From JABDBE01 sp049585795 (GTDB lineage Bacteria; Acidobacteriota; Terriglobia; Terriglobales; Acidobacteriaceae), in the NCBI GenBank assembly GCA_049585795.1, contig JBAVAQ010000108.1, forward strand, positions 1 through 64,000: 64,000 nucleotides of DNA, in the 5' to 3' direction. Positions 35,530 to 43,515 of the stretch are shown here, piece by piece; the stretch's first letter is position 1; the number at the start of each line of letters is the position of its first letter. The position numbers and the translations under genes are program-made. The notes beneath the pieces are model-generated. The model was given only the letters and a program-made list of their open reading frames with translations. It was not told the DNA's origin and did no database searches.

Positions 35530-36675
35530 TTACCCTTGTGGCGTTACTGCTGCGCCATCCACCAGAAACTGGACTCCGGAGACGATTACTTTGTCTCCCG
35601 TCTTGATGCCCTCGAGCACGACATAATCATTCCCGGTCATGTCTCCAATGCGCACGGCTTTTTGGTGCGCGACCAGCTTGCCCTTCTCGGTCTCGGCCAC
35701 GAAAGCGAAGTACTGTCCACCGATGCGCGACACTGCCACGACTGGAATGACTGGCCCTTCATGCGTGCCCCAGATCACGCGGGCGCGGATGAATTGCAGA
35801 TTGCGAAGCCGATCCTCATTGTTGGCGATGCGCGATTTGATCAGCACCGTCTGCGTCGTATTGTCGACTTGCGGCGAAATAAAACTGATACGGCTGTCCG
35901 CGATGACCTCGCCGCTTCCATTCACGATTTGCACTGGCATGTTCGTCTTGAGCTGGGACGAGCGCTCGACTGGGATGTAGACGTAGGCCTCGAGGCTGCC
36001 GGGCTTGTCGACGCTGGTGAGCATGGTCGTAGTGGTGACGCGGTCGCCCACGTGCACAGGAATGTCGCCCACGATTCCGATCGACGGCGCGGTCACGCGA
36101 TAATAATGGAGCTGCGTCTGCTGCTCCTGGACTTGTGCGTCCAGCGATTTCAGTTGCGCTTTCGCGGTATCCAGCGCCGATTTCGCCTGGTCGAGGTCCT
36201 GCTTCGCCACCACGCCGGCCGCTGCCAGGGCGCTGACGCGGTTGTATTGTTGCTGGGCATAGTCGAGGTTGGCTTCCTGCGCGGCGCGGTTGTGTTCCTG
36301 GCTGTTCACAGTGGCCTGCTGCTTGGTGGGATCAATCTGCATCAGCACGGCGCCCGGCGAAACGTGATCGCCCGAGTGCACATAGATGTTTGTGATCTGC
36401 CCCTCGACCTGGGGCATAATGATGGCCGAGTCGCGCGATTTTAGCGTGGCGACATATTCCGTCGTATCGCTGATCGGGACCGACCGTGCGACCTGGATTT
36501 TGACCGGAATGGCCGGGTCTGGTTGAGGCTGGTCGCCCTTCACGGAATTCCCGCTGCAGGCTACTCCTAACGCGGAGAAGAGCAAAGCCGCAAGCAGCGC
36601 GAGCGCAGACGGCAAGCGCCATTTCGAGCCACTGCGATCCTCCGAGCTGAAACCGCCTCTCATCCGGTGCCCCAT
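35530..36675 (-). CDS. RND efflux periplasmic adaptor (membrane-fusion) lipoprotein
   Basis: 381 residues; lipobox near residue 40 (LLFSALGVACSG), so probably lipid-anchored to the inner membrane. Barrel-sandwich halves: ATLKSRDSAIIMPQVEGQITNI, YVHSGDHVSPGAVLMQID, and after a coiled coil (about 115-195, AAQEANLDYAQQQYNRVSALAAAGVV) VTAPSIGIVGDIPVHVGDRV. Later barrel and membrane-proximal domains follow. It bridges the transporter and the outer-membrane channel. It precedes the transporter gene, same strand, 97 bases apart. An alternative start at 36663 drops four residues. Confidence 0.94.
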   Translation of the reverse strand: MGHRMRGGFSSEDRSGSKWRLPSALALLAALLFSALGVACSGNSVKGDQPQPDPAIPVKIQVARSVPISDTTEYVATLKSRDSAIIMPQVEGQITNIYVHSGDHVSPGAVLMQIDPTKQQATVNSQEHNRAAQEANLDYAQQQYNRVSALAAAGVVAKQDLDQAKSALDTAKAQLKSLDAQVQEQQTQLHYYRVTAPSIGIVGDIPVHVGDRVTTTTMLTSVDKPGSLEAYVYIPVERSSQLKTNMPVQIVNGSGEVIADSRISFISPQVDNTTQTVLIKSRIANNEDRLRNLQFIRARVIWGTHEGPVIPVVAVSRIGGQYFAFVAETEKGKLVAHQKAVRIGDMTGNDYVVLEGIKTGDKVIVSGVQFLVDGAAVTPQG

Positions 36676-36843
36676 TGTACGTACCAGCCTAACAAGTAAG
36701 TCTCAGATCAGCAAAAGCTTGATTCGCGAAAATAAATCGAAAACGACAAAGCTTCGCACAGTCACGTTTAGACTCAAGAAGGCGGAAAAAGTTATCGCGC
36801 CCATGTGAAACCAGAACTTCTGCTCTGCTACATTGTTGAGGCC

Positions 36844-37878
36844 ATGAAACCTGCCCGCAGTTTCGCCAGCGATAACAATGCCGGAGTCCATCCCAAGGTC
36901 CTGCAAGCCATTGCCGCCGTGAATCAAGGGCACGTTGTGGGCTATGGAGATGACCCTTATACCGAGGCTGCCGTCCGCAAATTCAAGCAGCACTTCGGCT
37001 CTGATATCGACGTTTTCGTCGTTTTTAATGGCACAGCCGCAAACTGCTTAAGCCTGAAGGCGCTGACCGAGCCTTATCACGCGGTGATCTGCGGCGAGGC
37101 CGCCCATATCTATGCCGACGAATGTGGGGCTCCAGAGAAATTCACCGGCTGTAAACTTATTCCGATTCCTACCCAGGAAGGAAAACTCACGGTCGAGGCC
37201 GTGCGCCATGCTTACCACGGCATTGGCGATCAGCACCATGTGCAGCCGCGCGTAATTTCGATTACCCAAGTCACAGAAGTAGGAACGGTTTATACGCCGC
37301 AGGAGGTCCGCGACCTGGCCCGGTTTGCGCATCAGCGCAAAATGTTTCTTCACATGGACGGGGCCCGCATTGCCAACGCTGCCGTAAGCCTGGGACTCAC
37401 CCTGCGCCAAGCGACCCGCGATCTGGGTGTGGACGTTCTTTCCTTCGGTGGGACCAAGAACGGGGCTTTGGGGGCCGAGGCTGTGGTCTTCTTCGATAAG
37501 AAAGTCAGCCGGGACTTCCTTTATCTTCGCAAGCAGGGGATGCAGTTGGCGTCGAAAATGCGATTCATCTCAGCTCAACTCGATGCCTTGCTCTCGAATG
37601 ATTTGTGGCGGAAAAACGCCCAACATGCCAACCGGATGGCCGCGCTTCTGCAAAAAGAAATGAGCAAAATCTCGAAGGGGAAGATTGTTTATAGAGTGGA
37701 CGCCAATGGAGTGTTCGCACAGATTCCGCGGCGAGCCATTGCCAAACTGCAAAAGCGCTACTTCTTTTACGTGTGGAACGAAGAGGAGTCAGTGGTGCGC
37801 TGGATGTGCTCCTTCGATACAACCGAACAGGATGTGAAACAGTTTGCCAAGTTCGTGGCCGACGCGGTCGCGAGCTGA
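36844..37878 (+). CDS. ltaE: Low-specificity L-threonine aldolase (PLP-dependent)
   Basis: 344 residues from the ATG at 36844. Splits L-threonine or allo-threonine into glycine and acetaldehyde. Fold-type I aminotransferase-like sequence: FASDNNAGVHPKVLQAI, YGDDPYTEAAVRKF, VFNGTAANCLSLKAL, HMDGARIANAAVSLG (PLP-contacting Asp) and LSFGGTKNGALGAEAVVF with the Schiff-base Lys. It diverges from the RND operon; the spacer 36676-36843 should hold both promoters. Confidence 0.94.
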   Translation: MKPARSFASDNNAGVHPKVLQAIAAVNQGHVVGYGDDPYTEAAVRKFKQHFGSDIDVFVVFNGTAANCLSLKALTEPYHAVICGEAAHIYADECGAPEKFTGCKLIPIPTQEGKLTVEAVRHAYHGIGDQHHVQPRVISITQVTEVGTVYTPQEVRDLARFAHQRKMFLHMDGARIANAAVSLGLTLRQATRDLGVDVLSFGGTKNGALGAEAVVFFDKKVSRDFLYLRKQGMQLASKMRFISAQLDALLSNDLWRKNAQHANRMAALLQKEMSKISKGKIVYRVDANGVFAQIPRRAIAKLQKRYFFYVWNEEESVVRWMCSFDTTEQDVKQFAKFVADAVAS

Positions 37879-37880
37879 TC

Positions 37881-38705
37881 TTATAATCCGATCCAGTTCC
37901 ACAATCGTTCCTTCAGCCGCAAGACGGTGTTAGGCCATCCACTCTTGTAGCGCAGGACCACCGTGGCACGAACCGTTTTGGCGTGCGGCGAGGCCCGGTT
38001 GCTGAACACCAGATCATAGACTCCGGCGCCCTGCGGCAGTGGAACGTTGATGACGTCTCCGACGACGGAACTGCTTTGGTACAGCGCGTCGCTCGAGTAC
38101 CCGCCGCTCCAGATTACAAAAGCCGAGTTGGTCAGCACGTAGGCTTCGATACCATTGTCGGAATCTTTCGCGTTGACAGTGCCCTTGCCGCTGTTGTGGC
38201 GCGGGTTGACAGCGGACGCACTGAACTCGCCGGTGACGCTGACATCCAACGCGCCGGGAGGAACGGTGAACTCATGGGACCAGAAGCTGCCCGGGTTCAC
38301 CGCCGTTGGCTCGTCGACGATGGTTTGCACCTGCGACCAGTGCACAAATTCCTGCGCTGCCTGTGCCGCTGGACTTCGACTGGTTGCCACCCACAACAGC
38401 GCCGCCAACAAGACTGCGACCAACGACCACCAGACGATCCGGCGTTGCCGGCGAGCCCGCAAAAATGCCGAGGCATCGGCCACCGCGCTGGCAAGGGCCT
38501 CGGCGTTTGCTGCCGGCGCTGCGGGCTGTCCGCATTTCAGGCAAGACCAAGCGTCCCGAGGCAAGCTCGTACCGCATTTGCTGCATGTGGATCGACTTGG
38601 AATCGTGGCCGGCGCAGCTGCGTTTGCGGCACCCGCCTTCTGGCCGCACTTCAGGCAGAATTGTGCGCCATCGGGCAGGCTCGCGCCGCACCAACTGCAC
38701 GACAA
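37881..38705 (-). CDS. Double zinc-ribbon membrane protein of unknown function
   Basis: 274 residues. Two zinc ribbons at the N-terminus: CSWCGASLPDGAQFCLKCG (3-21) and CSKCGTSLPRDAWSCLKCG (41-59), each with two CxxC pairs. One transmembrane helix follows at about 90-107 (IVWWSLVAVLLAALLWVA). The outer part, SQVQTIVDEPTAVNPGSFWSHEF and DVSVTGEFSASAV, is a beta-sandwich-like domain ending in a VVLRYKSGWPNTVL strand. The arrangement, cytoplasmic zinc ribbon plus extracytoplasmic domain, suggests a sensor or envelope protein, but no partner was identified. The stop lies two bases from the convergent threonine aldolase. Confidence 0.82.
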   Translation of the reverse strand: MSCSWCGASLPDGAQFCLKCGQKAGAANAAAPATIPSRSTCSKCGTSLPRDAWSCLKCGQPAAPAANAEALASAVADASAFLRARRQRRIVWWSLVAVLLAALLWVATSRSPAAQAAQEFVHWSQVQTIVDEPTAVNPGSFWSHEFTVPPGALDVSVTGEFSASAVNPRHNSGKGTVNAKDSDNGIEAYVLTNSAFVIWSGGYSSDALYQSSSVVGDVINVPLPQGAGVYDLVFSNRASPHAKTVRATVVLRYKSGWPNTVLRLKERLWNWIGL

Positions 38706-38929
38706 CTTGGCCTCGCTCTGGTTGAGATTCTGCGTATGGACTCCGCTTCAACAGAACTGGACAAATATACTCGTCTTTTGCGTACGGAACGAAGAGGAAA
38801 TCAGCAACCTTGGCAGGAAGGGTTGACACGACCGCGATTTCAACCCGCACACGTGAGAGCCCGAGCAGCTATTGATTTTTGATCGTTCTTCTACTAAAGT
38901 GTCGCTCACTCCCCGCGATTTAGGAAAGG

Positions 38930-38944
38930 TTCTCCTTGGGAGAA
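38930..38944 (+). promoter_or_regulatory. Small hairpin covering the ribosome-binding site of the Ig-like lipoprotein gene
   Basis: TTCTCC (38930-38935) can pair with GGAGAA (38939-38944), burying the GGGAG site that lies six bases before the ATG at 38949. With only six base pairs it may be thermolabile. Confidence 0.35.
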
Positions 38945-38948
38945 TGAG

Positions 38949-39350
38949 ATGCGTCGAAACTGGCTTAATTTACTGCTGATTTGCTTGGCCGCGATCGTTC
39001 TGCCCAGCTGTGGGAGCAGTCAGCAACTGGTGGGAATCCAAGTCACTCCTACAGCCGTTGTCTTTGGCGGAACGGACCCTGCTCTCTTTGTTCAGCTGAC
39101 AGCTACTGGGACCTATGTGCATCCCCCCGCAACGAAGAACATCACGAACCAAGTCACTTGGACATCGGATACGGTTCAGGTCGCTCAGGTCACAGCCACT
39201 GGTGGGGTGAGTCCGAACACGAACTGCGGAACGGCCGGCATCACGGCGAGCTTAATGACGAACAGTCCCAAGGGCAACGTGATCACCGGAATGACGAACG
39301 TGACGGTTGACGGGCCGGCTGCCTCGGGCTGTCCGACGACGACGCCGTAG
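38949..39350 (+). CDS. Ig-like (Big_2) lipoprotein
   Basis: 133 residues. Signal peptide MRRNWLNLLLICLAAIVLPSC with lipobox (LPSC) and lipidation at Cys21. A single bacterial Ig-like domain follows: LVGIQVTPTAVVFGG, ATGTYVHPPATKNITNQVTW, VAQVTATGGVSPNTNC. It is probably surface or periplasm exposed. The lipoprotein at 53608-54249 has two or more related domains. The coding sequence ends 6 bases before the convergent small gene. Confidence 0.85.
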   Translation: MRRNWLNLLLICLAAIVLPSCGSSQQLVGIQVTPTAVVFGGTDPALFVQLTATGTYVHPPATKNITNQVTWTSDTVQVAQVTATGGVSPNTNCGTAGITASLMTNSPKGNVITGMTNVTVDGPAASGCPTTTP

Positions 39351-39356
39351 AGGCGT

Positions 39357-39524
39357 TCACTCCGGCTCGCTCAGCATCTTCTCCAGCGTGGGTTTGTGCT
39401 TTTCGGTTTTCTTTTTGCGATTAGGAACGATTCGTGACGCGGGCGGAGCTCCGATTTGTTCCCGGGCCATCGTCTTGACCACTTCGACCGCGGTGAAGCG
39501 CTTCGCTTTCTTCTTCTTTGCCAT
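39357..39524 (-). CDS. Small basic protein of unknown function
   Basis: 55 residues from the ATG at 39524: MAKKKKAKRFTAVEVVKTMAR then EQIGAPPASRIVPNRKKKTEK. Very basic ends around an EVVKTMAREQIG helix. The pattern P-x-SR-x-V-x-N-KKK recalls small acidobacterial hypothetical proteins. It diverges from the zinc-ribbon gene at 39648. Too short for firm assignment, but the start, codon use and compact placement support it. Confidence 0.6.
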   Translation of the reverse strand: MAKKKKAKRFTAVEVVKTMAREQIGAPPASRIVPNRKKKTEKHKPTLEKMLSEPE

Positions 39525-39647
39525 TGCTCTCATCTTGCCATAGCTCATCCTGCGGTGACGTGCAATAATACGAATGACTGAAGAATTGAGCGCAGCGGGT
39601 TGGTGTTGCCGGGTCCAGCGGCAACGACGAGCGGCAAAAACGTCCCT

Positions 39648-39923
39648 ATGGAAGAGCGCGACTTTTTTGATGAACGGCCAGAAAAAAAGACGGCGACGCT
39701 GAACTGCCCTCATTGCCAGCAGGCAGCCGAGTACGAAATCAGCTGGCTGGTGCGCACCAAGAAGAATCAGCTTCCCCCTCGGGCTGACGAGCGCGATCGC
39801 GCCCGCTTCGCCAAAGCCAAATCCTACATGCTGCGCCGCGATGACATGATGGCCTGCAAGAATATGCGCTGCCGTAAGCGCTTCGAGATTTCCGGAGTGC
39901 AGTCGGTGGTGTTTACCGACTAG
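39648..39923 (+). CDS. Small zinc-ribbon protein
   Basis: 91 residues from the ATG at 39648 (an upstream frame adds 16 residues of non-coding character). TATLNCPHCQQAAEYEISWLVRTKK and later MMACKNMRCRKRFEISG supply CxxC and CxxxxC pairs for one zinc ion. The middle (DERDRARFAKAKSYMLRRDD) is helical and charged. No family was recognised; a nucleic-acid or protein-binding role is possible. Confidence 0.75.
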   Translation: MEERDFFDERPEKKTATLNCPHCQQAAEYEISWLVRTKKNQLPPRADERDRARFAKAKSYMLRRDDMMACKNMRCRKRFEISGVQSVVFTD

Positions 39924-40066
39924 CACTTTTTCGTTTCCGCGTTTTCTCTCTTCTCCATCGCTCATTTATACTGACTGGTTTGCCTGTGGCTGGTTGATGG
40001 TTCTGTACAGACGGCGCTTGCAACGTCTCGCCCTGGAGCACACCGGCGGACACAAGGAGCTTTTGC

Positions 40067-40837
40067 TTGAAGATTCTGGTTTGCATCAAACAGGTGCCGC
40101 AAAAGGATGCGCCACTCAAGCTCAACGAATCTGGCGCATGGATTCGCGAAGACGTCTCTTATGAAGTTAACGAGCCGGACGCTTACGCATTAGAGGAGGC
40201 GTTGCGGCAGAAAGAGAAGCATGGCGGGGAAGTCGTGGTCATCACCTCGGGGCCGGCGCGCGCCCAGCAAGTGTTGCGGGAAGCCCTGGCTAAAGGGGCC
40301 GATCGGGCGATTCATCTTGAGGACAACGCGTTCGTCGGCCTGGACGCATTCAACACTGCCCGAGTTTTTGCGGCGGCGATTAAAGACGAGACATTTGATT
40401 TGATTTTCACCGGCTTGCAATCCGACGATTACGGTTACGCGCAAACCGGCGTAGTGCTGGCAGAACTTCTGGGATGGCCGCACGCCACCATCATCATGCA
40501 GATTGAAAAAAGCGATTCCGGGATTCGGGTGAAGCGGGAACTCGAAGCCGGATACTTTCAGTTCGTGGATATGCCACTGCCTGCGGTGCTGACCATTCAG
40601 TCGGGCATCAACAAATTGCGCTACGCCACGCTCATCGGGATTAAGCAGGCCAAGAACAAACCGCTGCGCAAGGTCGCGATTGCCGATGTGCAGACAGCGA
40701 TCAGCGGGAACCTACAGAAGATCGAGCGGCTGTATGTGCCGCAGAAAACCAAGAACACGGAATTTCTGGAAGGCTCGGCCGGGGAAGTGGCCAAGAAGTT
40801 GGTGGACAAGCTACGCAACGAAGTGCGGGTGCTGTGA
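40067..40837 (+). CDS. etfB: Electron transfer flavoprotein beta subunit
   Basis: 256 residues. The start is a TTG at 40067 with AAGGAG seven bases upstream; it yields the family N-terminus MKILVCIKQVPQKDAPLKLN. Further signatures: NEPDAYALEEALRQKEKHGGEVVVI, ALAKGADRAIHLED, DLIFTGLQSDDYGYAQTGVVLAELLGWPHATI. EtfB binds AMP and with EtfA carries electrons from acyl-CoA and other dehydrogenases to ETF:quinone oxidoreductase, which is encoded 2.7 kb downstream. Residues for bifurcating FAD use were not analysed. EtfA follows after a 100-base spacer containing a repeat. Confidence 0.96.
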   Translation: MKILVCIKQVPQKDAPLKLNESGAWIREDVSYEVNEPDAYALEEALRQKEKHGGEVVVITSGPARAQQVLREALAKGADRAIHLEDNAFVGLDAFNTARVFAAAIKDETFDLIFTGLQSDDYGYAQTGVVLAELLGWPHATIIMQIEKSDSGIRVKRELEAGYFQFVDMPLPAVLTIQSGINKLRYATLIGIKQAKNKPLRKVAIADVQTAISGNLQKIERLYVPQKTKNTEFLEGSAGEVAKKLVDKLRNEVRVL

Positions 40838-40870
40838 TTGTTCGGCACGAGAGCCGAGCTTTGCTCGGAT

Positions 40871-40897
40871 GGGCCAGCCGAGGGCGGCTGTCCCCAC
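40871..40897. repeat. GGACAGCC-type hairpin repeat inside the etfB-etfA spacer
   Basis: GGCCAGCC-GAGGGC-GGCTGTCCCCAC, the same unit as at 32055-32080 and 32286-32311 with one mismatch in the arms. It would form a hairpin between two genes that must be expressed together. A degenerate run (GAAGAGCCAGGAGCCAGAAG) follows before etfA. Confidence 0.55.
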
Positions 40898-40937
40898 GTG
40901 ATTAATCGCGAAGAGCCAGGAGCCAGAAGCTGCATTT

Positions 40938-41933
40938 ATGTCTGACACTATTCTAGTCGTCGTCGAACAACGCGAAGGGAAACTGAACCGCGTCTCCTGG
41001 GAGACGCTAACCGCCGGGCAAACGATTGCTGCGGACACCGGTTGGACGCTCGAAGCCGCCGTCGTGGGCAATGGCGTAGGAAATTTTGCCAACGAAGTTG
41101 CCGCGAAGAAAGTTTCGAAGGTCTACGCGATAGAGTCACCCAAGCTCGATCCTTACACCCCGGACGCCTTCTCGGCGGCGCTGCAGCAATTGATTGAATC
41201 GAAACAGCCCAAGCTGGTGCTGATGCCGCACACCTATCAGGTGCGCGATTTCGTTCCGAAGCTGGCAACGGCCATGGGGCGCACCGCGATCACAGACTGC
41301 ATCGGCTACAAGAAAGAAGGCAGCAAGCTGCTGTTTACGCGTCAGATGTTTCAGGGCAAGCTGGCGGCCGATGTCAGTTTTACCTGCGACGCGCCATGGT
41401 TCGTGACTTTCCAGAACGGAGCTTTTCGTGCCGACAAAGTTGAAGCAGGAACTGGCGCCGCTCCAGTTGAAACCGTGAATCTACAGATTGCGGACGGGGT
41501 CATTCGCAACAAGCCGCAAGAAGTCTTCAAAGAGGCGAAGCAGGCTGTCGACCTGACGCAGGCTGAGATTATCGTTTCGGTAGGCCGCGGAATTAAGGAA
41601 CAAAAGAACATCGAACTGGCCAAGCAGCTTGCCGACGCCCTGGGCGGGGAGTTGGCTGCTTCGCGTCCGATATGCGACTCCGGCTGGTTGCCTATGGATC
41701 GGCAGATTGGCTCCTCTGGCCAGACGGTTGCGCCCAAGCTGTATCTGGCGCTCGGCATCAGTGGGGCAATTCAGCACATCGTCGGGATGAAGGGCTCGCG
41801 GACGATTATCGCGATTAATAAGGACTCGGAAGCGCCAATTTTCGAGATCGCCGATTTCGCCGTGGTGGGTAATTTATTTGACATTGTGCCGCCCCTGATT
41901 GAGGAAGTGAAGAAGGCGAAGGCAGGAGCGTGA
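40938..41933 (+). CDS. etfA: Electron transfer flavoprotein alpha subunit
   Basis: 331 residues. N-terminal domain MSDTILVVVEQREGKLNRVSWE; C-terminal FAD domain with SVGRGIKEQKNIELAKQLADALGGELAASRPICDSGWLP, then GQTVAPKLYLALGISGAIQHIVGM and AINKDSEAPIFEIADFAVVGNLFDIVPPL. The latter motifs hold the FAD. It forms a heterodimer with EtfB. Confidence 0.97.
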   Translation: MSDTILVVVEQREGKLNRVSWETLTAGQTIAADTGWTLEAAVVGNGVGNFANEVAAKKVSKVYAIESPKLDPYTPDAFSAALQQLIESKQPKLVLMPHTYQVRDFVPKLATAMGRTAITDCIGYKKEGSKLLFTRQMFQGKLAADVSFTCDAPWFVTFQNGAFRADKVEAGTGAAPVETVNLQIADGVIRNKPQEVFKEAKQAVDLTQAEIIVSVGRGIKEQKNIELAKQLADALGGELAASRPICDSGWLPMDRQIGSSGQTVAPKLYLALGISGAIQHIVGMKGSRTIIAINKDSEAPIFEIADFAVVGNLFDIVPPLIEEVKKAKAGA

Positions 41934-42012
41934 CGATAACAGGTCGGGTACACTCCCGCTGGTAACCAATTTTGGTGATGCGGGACGGAGCCCAACGGGC
42001 TAGAATTAGGGT

Positions 42013-42249
42013 ATGGAGATGGTCGTTACAGCTGTTTACGAGCAAGTAGCCGAGTCCGAGGGCGGGGGCTACACGGCCTACGCCGAAGAACTCCCGGGCG
42101 CGATCTCCGAAGGCGATACCTTAGAAGAGACGCGCGAGAATCTCCGCGACGCGATAGAGATCCTTCTAGAGGCAAACCGAGAGCTGACAGGGGCACCCCG
42201 CCCAGGCCAAAAAATCACACGTGAGAAGATAACAATCTCGGTAGCTTGA
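42013..42249 (+). CDS. hicB: HicB-family antitoxin
   Basis: 78 residues. HicB-like fold (degenerate RNase H): MVVTAVYEQVAESEGGGYTAYAEELPGAISEGDTLEETRENLRDAIEILLEANREL. The conserved EELPGA and GDTLEEA-type turn are clear. An internal ATG at 42019 is an alternative start. It would neutralise the HicA toxin encoded at 42486, but the genes are 236 bases apart instead of the usual few bases. No separate DNA-binding domain is present, as in short HicB proteins. Confidence 0.9.
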   Translation: MEMVVTAVYEQVAESEGGGYTAYAEELPGAISEGDTLEETRENLRDAIEILLEANRELTGAPRPGQKITREKITISVA

Positions 42250-42485
42250 CGGGCTACGCAACCACTGTGTTGGCAACATAAACCGCATGGCAAGGCCCCG
42301 CACCAGGGGTTCCATCCTCTCAATCCACATTTGATTCGCTTCTCCTTTTGCCTTTTCTAGTCCCCGGCCGCGCTACCTTGATCTGACGGTTACTTTTTAT
42401 TGCGGAGCTAATGTATTCTTCACATGTAGCGACTTCTTATGCTGGAGGTGTGAGTGTCAGAGCAGAGACGTAAATTAGGAGAGTA

Positions 42486-42677
42486 ATGAAGCGCCAAGAC
42501 TTGATCCGCCATTTAGAAGCGAACGGTTGCGTGTTCATTCGCGAAGGTGCCAAGCATAGCGTCTACTACAATTCCGCAGCTCAGCGCACCAGCACCGTTC
42601 CACGACATCGCGAGATCAAGAAGCCGACCGCGATTCGTATTTGTAAGCAACTCGCCGTGCCCGATCCCCTTCGCTGA
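42486..42677 (+). CDS. hicA: HicA-family mRNA interferase toxin
   Basis: 63 residues. The double-stranded-RNA-binding-like fold of HicA: MKRQDLIRHLEANGCVFIREGAKHSVYYN, TSTVPRHREIKK, then IRICKQLAVPDP. The active-site His is in GAKHSVY. An AGGAGAG site lies just before the ATG. It follows hicB with a 236-base spacer (42250-42485) that shows no coding frame. The toxin would degrade mRNA independently of the ribosome. Confidence 0.9.
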   Translation: MKRQDLIRHLEANGCVFIREGAKHSVYYNSAAQRTSTVPRHREIKKPTAIRICKQLAVPDPLR

Positions 42678-42768
42678 ATGTTCCAGGTGATTTACTATAA
42701 CCAGTCGCCGCGTTTGGCGACCCACGTTTGTCCGCGTCAAGAATCTGGCTGCTTTATGTAATTACAAA

Positions 42769-42797
42769 TTGACTATTTTTTTGACCATAGATAGAAT
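42769..42797 (+). promoter_or_regulatory. Promoter of Phd/VapC module 2
   Basis: TTGACT (42769-42774), 17-base spacer, TAGAAT (42792-42797). The spacer ends with TTGACCATAG, the same box and position as in module 1 at 4706-4715. Confidence 0.72.
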
Positions 42798-42805
42798 AGT
42801 GGTCA
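42782..42805 (+). promoter_or_regulatory. Palindromic operator of Phd/VapC module 2
   Basis: TGACCA at 42782-42787 and TGGTCA at 42800-42805, separated by 12 bases, span the -10 box and reach the A of the start codon. Probably bound by the antitoxin for autorepression. Confidence 0.6.
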
Positions 42806-43044
42806 TGAATGATGTTTCTATCTCCGAATTCAAAGCCAAGTGTCTGGGCCTGATTGAACGAGTGCACAAAACGCGCCAACCTCTGCGGATTACGCGTCAT
42901 GGCCGCCCAGTTGCGGAAGTCATTCCGGCCGGACCCGACCGCAAGCGAAAGTTTTTAGGAGACATGATCGGGACCGCCGAGATCGTGGGCGATATCATTT
43001 CCCCGGTCATCGATCTGGAAGACATCGAGGCCTACCGCGATTGA
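42805..43044 (+). CDS. Phd/YefM-family antitoxin (module 2)
   Basis: 79 residues from the ATG at 42805. MNDVSISEFKAKCLGLIERVHKTRQPLRITRHGRPVAEVIP is the DNA-binding part and the acidic end DLEDIEAYRD would bind the toxin. Clear paralogue of the antitoxin at 4441-4683. Its stop overlaps the vapC start (TTGA). Confidence 0.9.
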   Translation: MNDVSISEFKAKCLGLIERVHKTRQPLRITRHGRPVAEVIPAGPDRKRKFLGDMIGTAEIVGDIISPVIDLEDIEAYRD

Positions 43045-43427
43045 ACCTTCTTCTTGACACTCATATTTGGATTTGGAGCAAATTGGATCCGAACAGGATA
43101 GGAAGAGGTGCAGCGCGAGAGTTGTCGAACAATAACAACGATCTCTGGCTGTCTCCGGTCAGCGTTTGGGAAGCTCTCGCGCTGATGCAAAAAGGTCGTA
43201 TTCGCGTGCGGAATCCACTGGCTTGGGTCGAGCGCGCTGCAGATCAATTACGGGAAGCGCCGCTAACTCAGGAAATTGTTCGCACTGGCTTCGCGCTGTC
43301 CTTGCCTCATGCTGATCCGGCAGACCGATTCCTGGCGGCTACCGCCAAGGTTCTGAAGCTAACTTTGGTGACGGCAGATCAAAGGTTGCTCGGCTTGGGC
43401 GAGATAGCCAGTCTAGCGAACCGCTAG
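43041..43427 (+). CDS. vapC: VapC-type PIN-domain toxin ribonuclease (module 2)
   Basis: 128 residues starting at a TTG that overlaps the antitoxin stop (TTGA). PIN residues: D6 (LLLDTHIWIW), E44 (SVWEALAL), D92/D95 (HADPADRFL) and D113 (LVTADQRLL). Paralogue of the toxin at 4049-4444. It would act as an Mg2+-dependent endoribonuclease. The module and HicBA together separate etfA from the ETF:quinone oxidoreductase gene. Confidence 0.93.
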   Translation: MNLLLDTHIWIWSKLDPNRIGRGAARELSNNNNDLWLSPVSVWEALALMQKGRIRVRNPLAWVERAADQLREAPLTQEIVRTGFALSLPHADPADRFLAATAKVLKLTLVTADQRLLGLGEIASLANR

Positions 43428-43485
43428 ACATCGGGTGCGGACGCTGCTCATACCCTCATTAATTCGCGACAAAGCAGTTGGTTTG

Positions 43486-43515
43486 CTAAGTGGCAAGGGC
43501 TAAGTGCTAAATGCT
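43486..43515. repeat. Degenerate short-repeat run at the ETF-QO start
   Basis: GGCAAGGGCTAAGTGCTAA followed by ATGCTAATTTT: imperfect 7-8 nt units of the kind GCTAAGT/GCTAAAT, continuing into the first codons of the oxidoreductase gene. Confidence 0.5.

Noticed and set aside
42380..42425. TTGATC and TAATGT as a promoter for hicA
   Set aside because: The spacing does not fit 16-18 bases for any pair of boxes found, so it was not listed.
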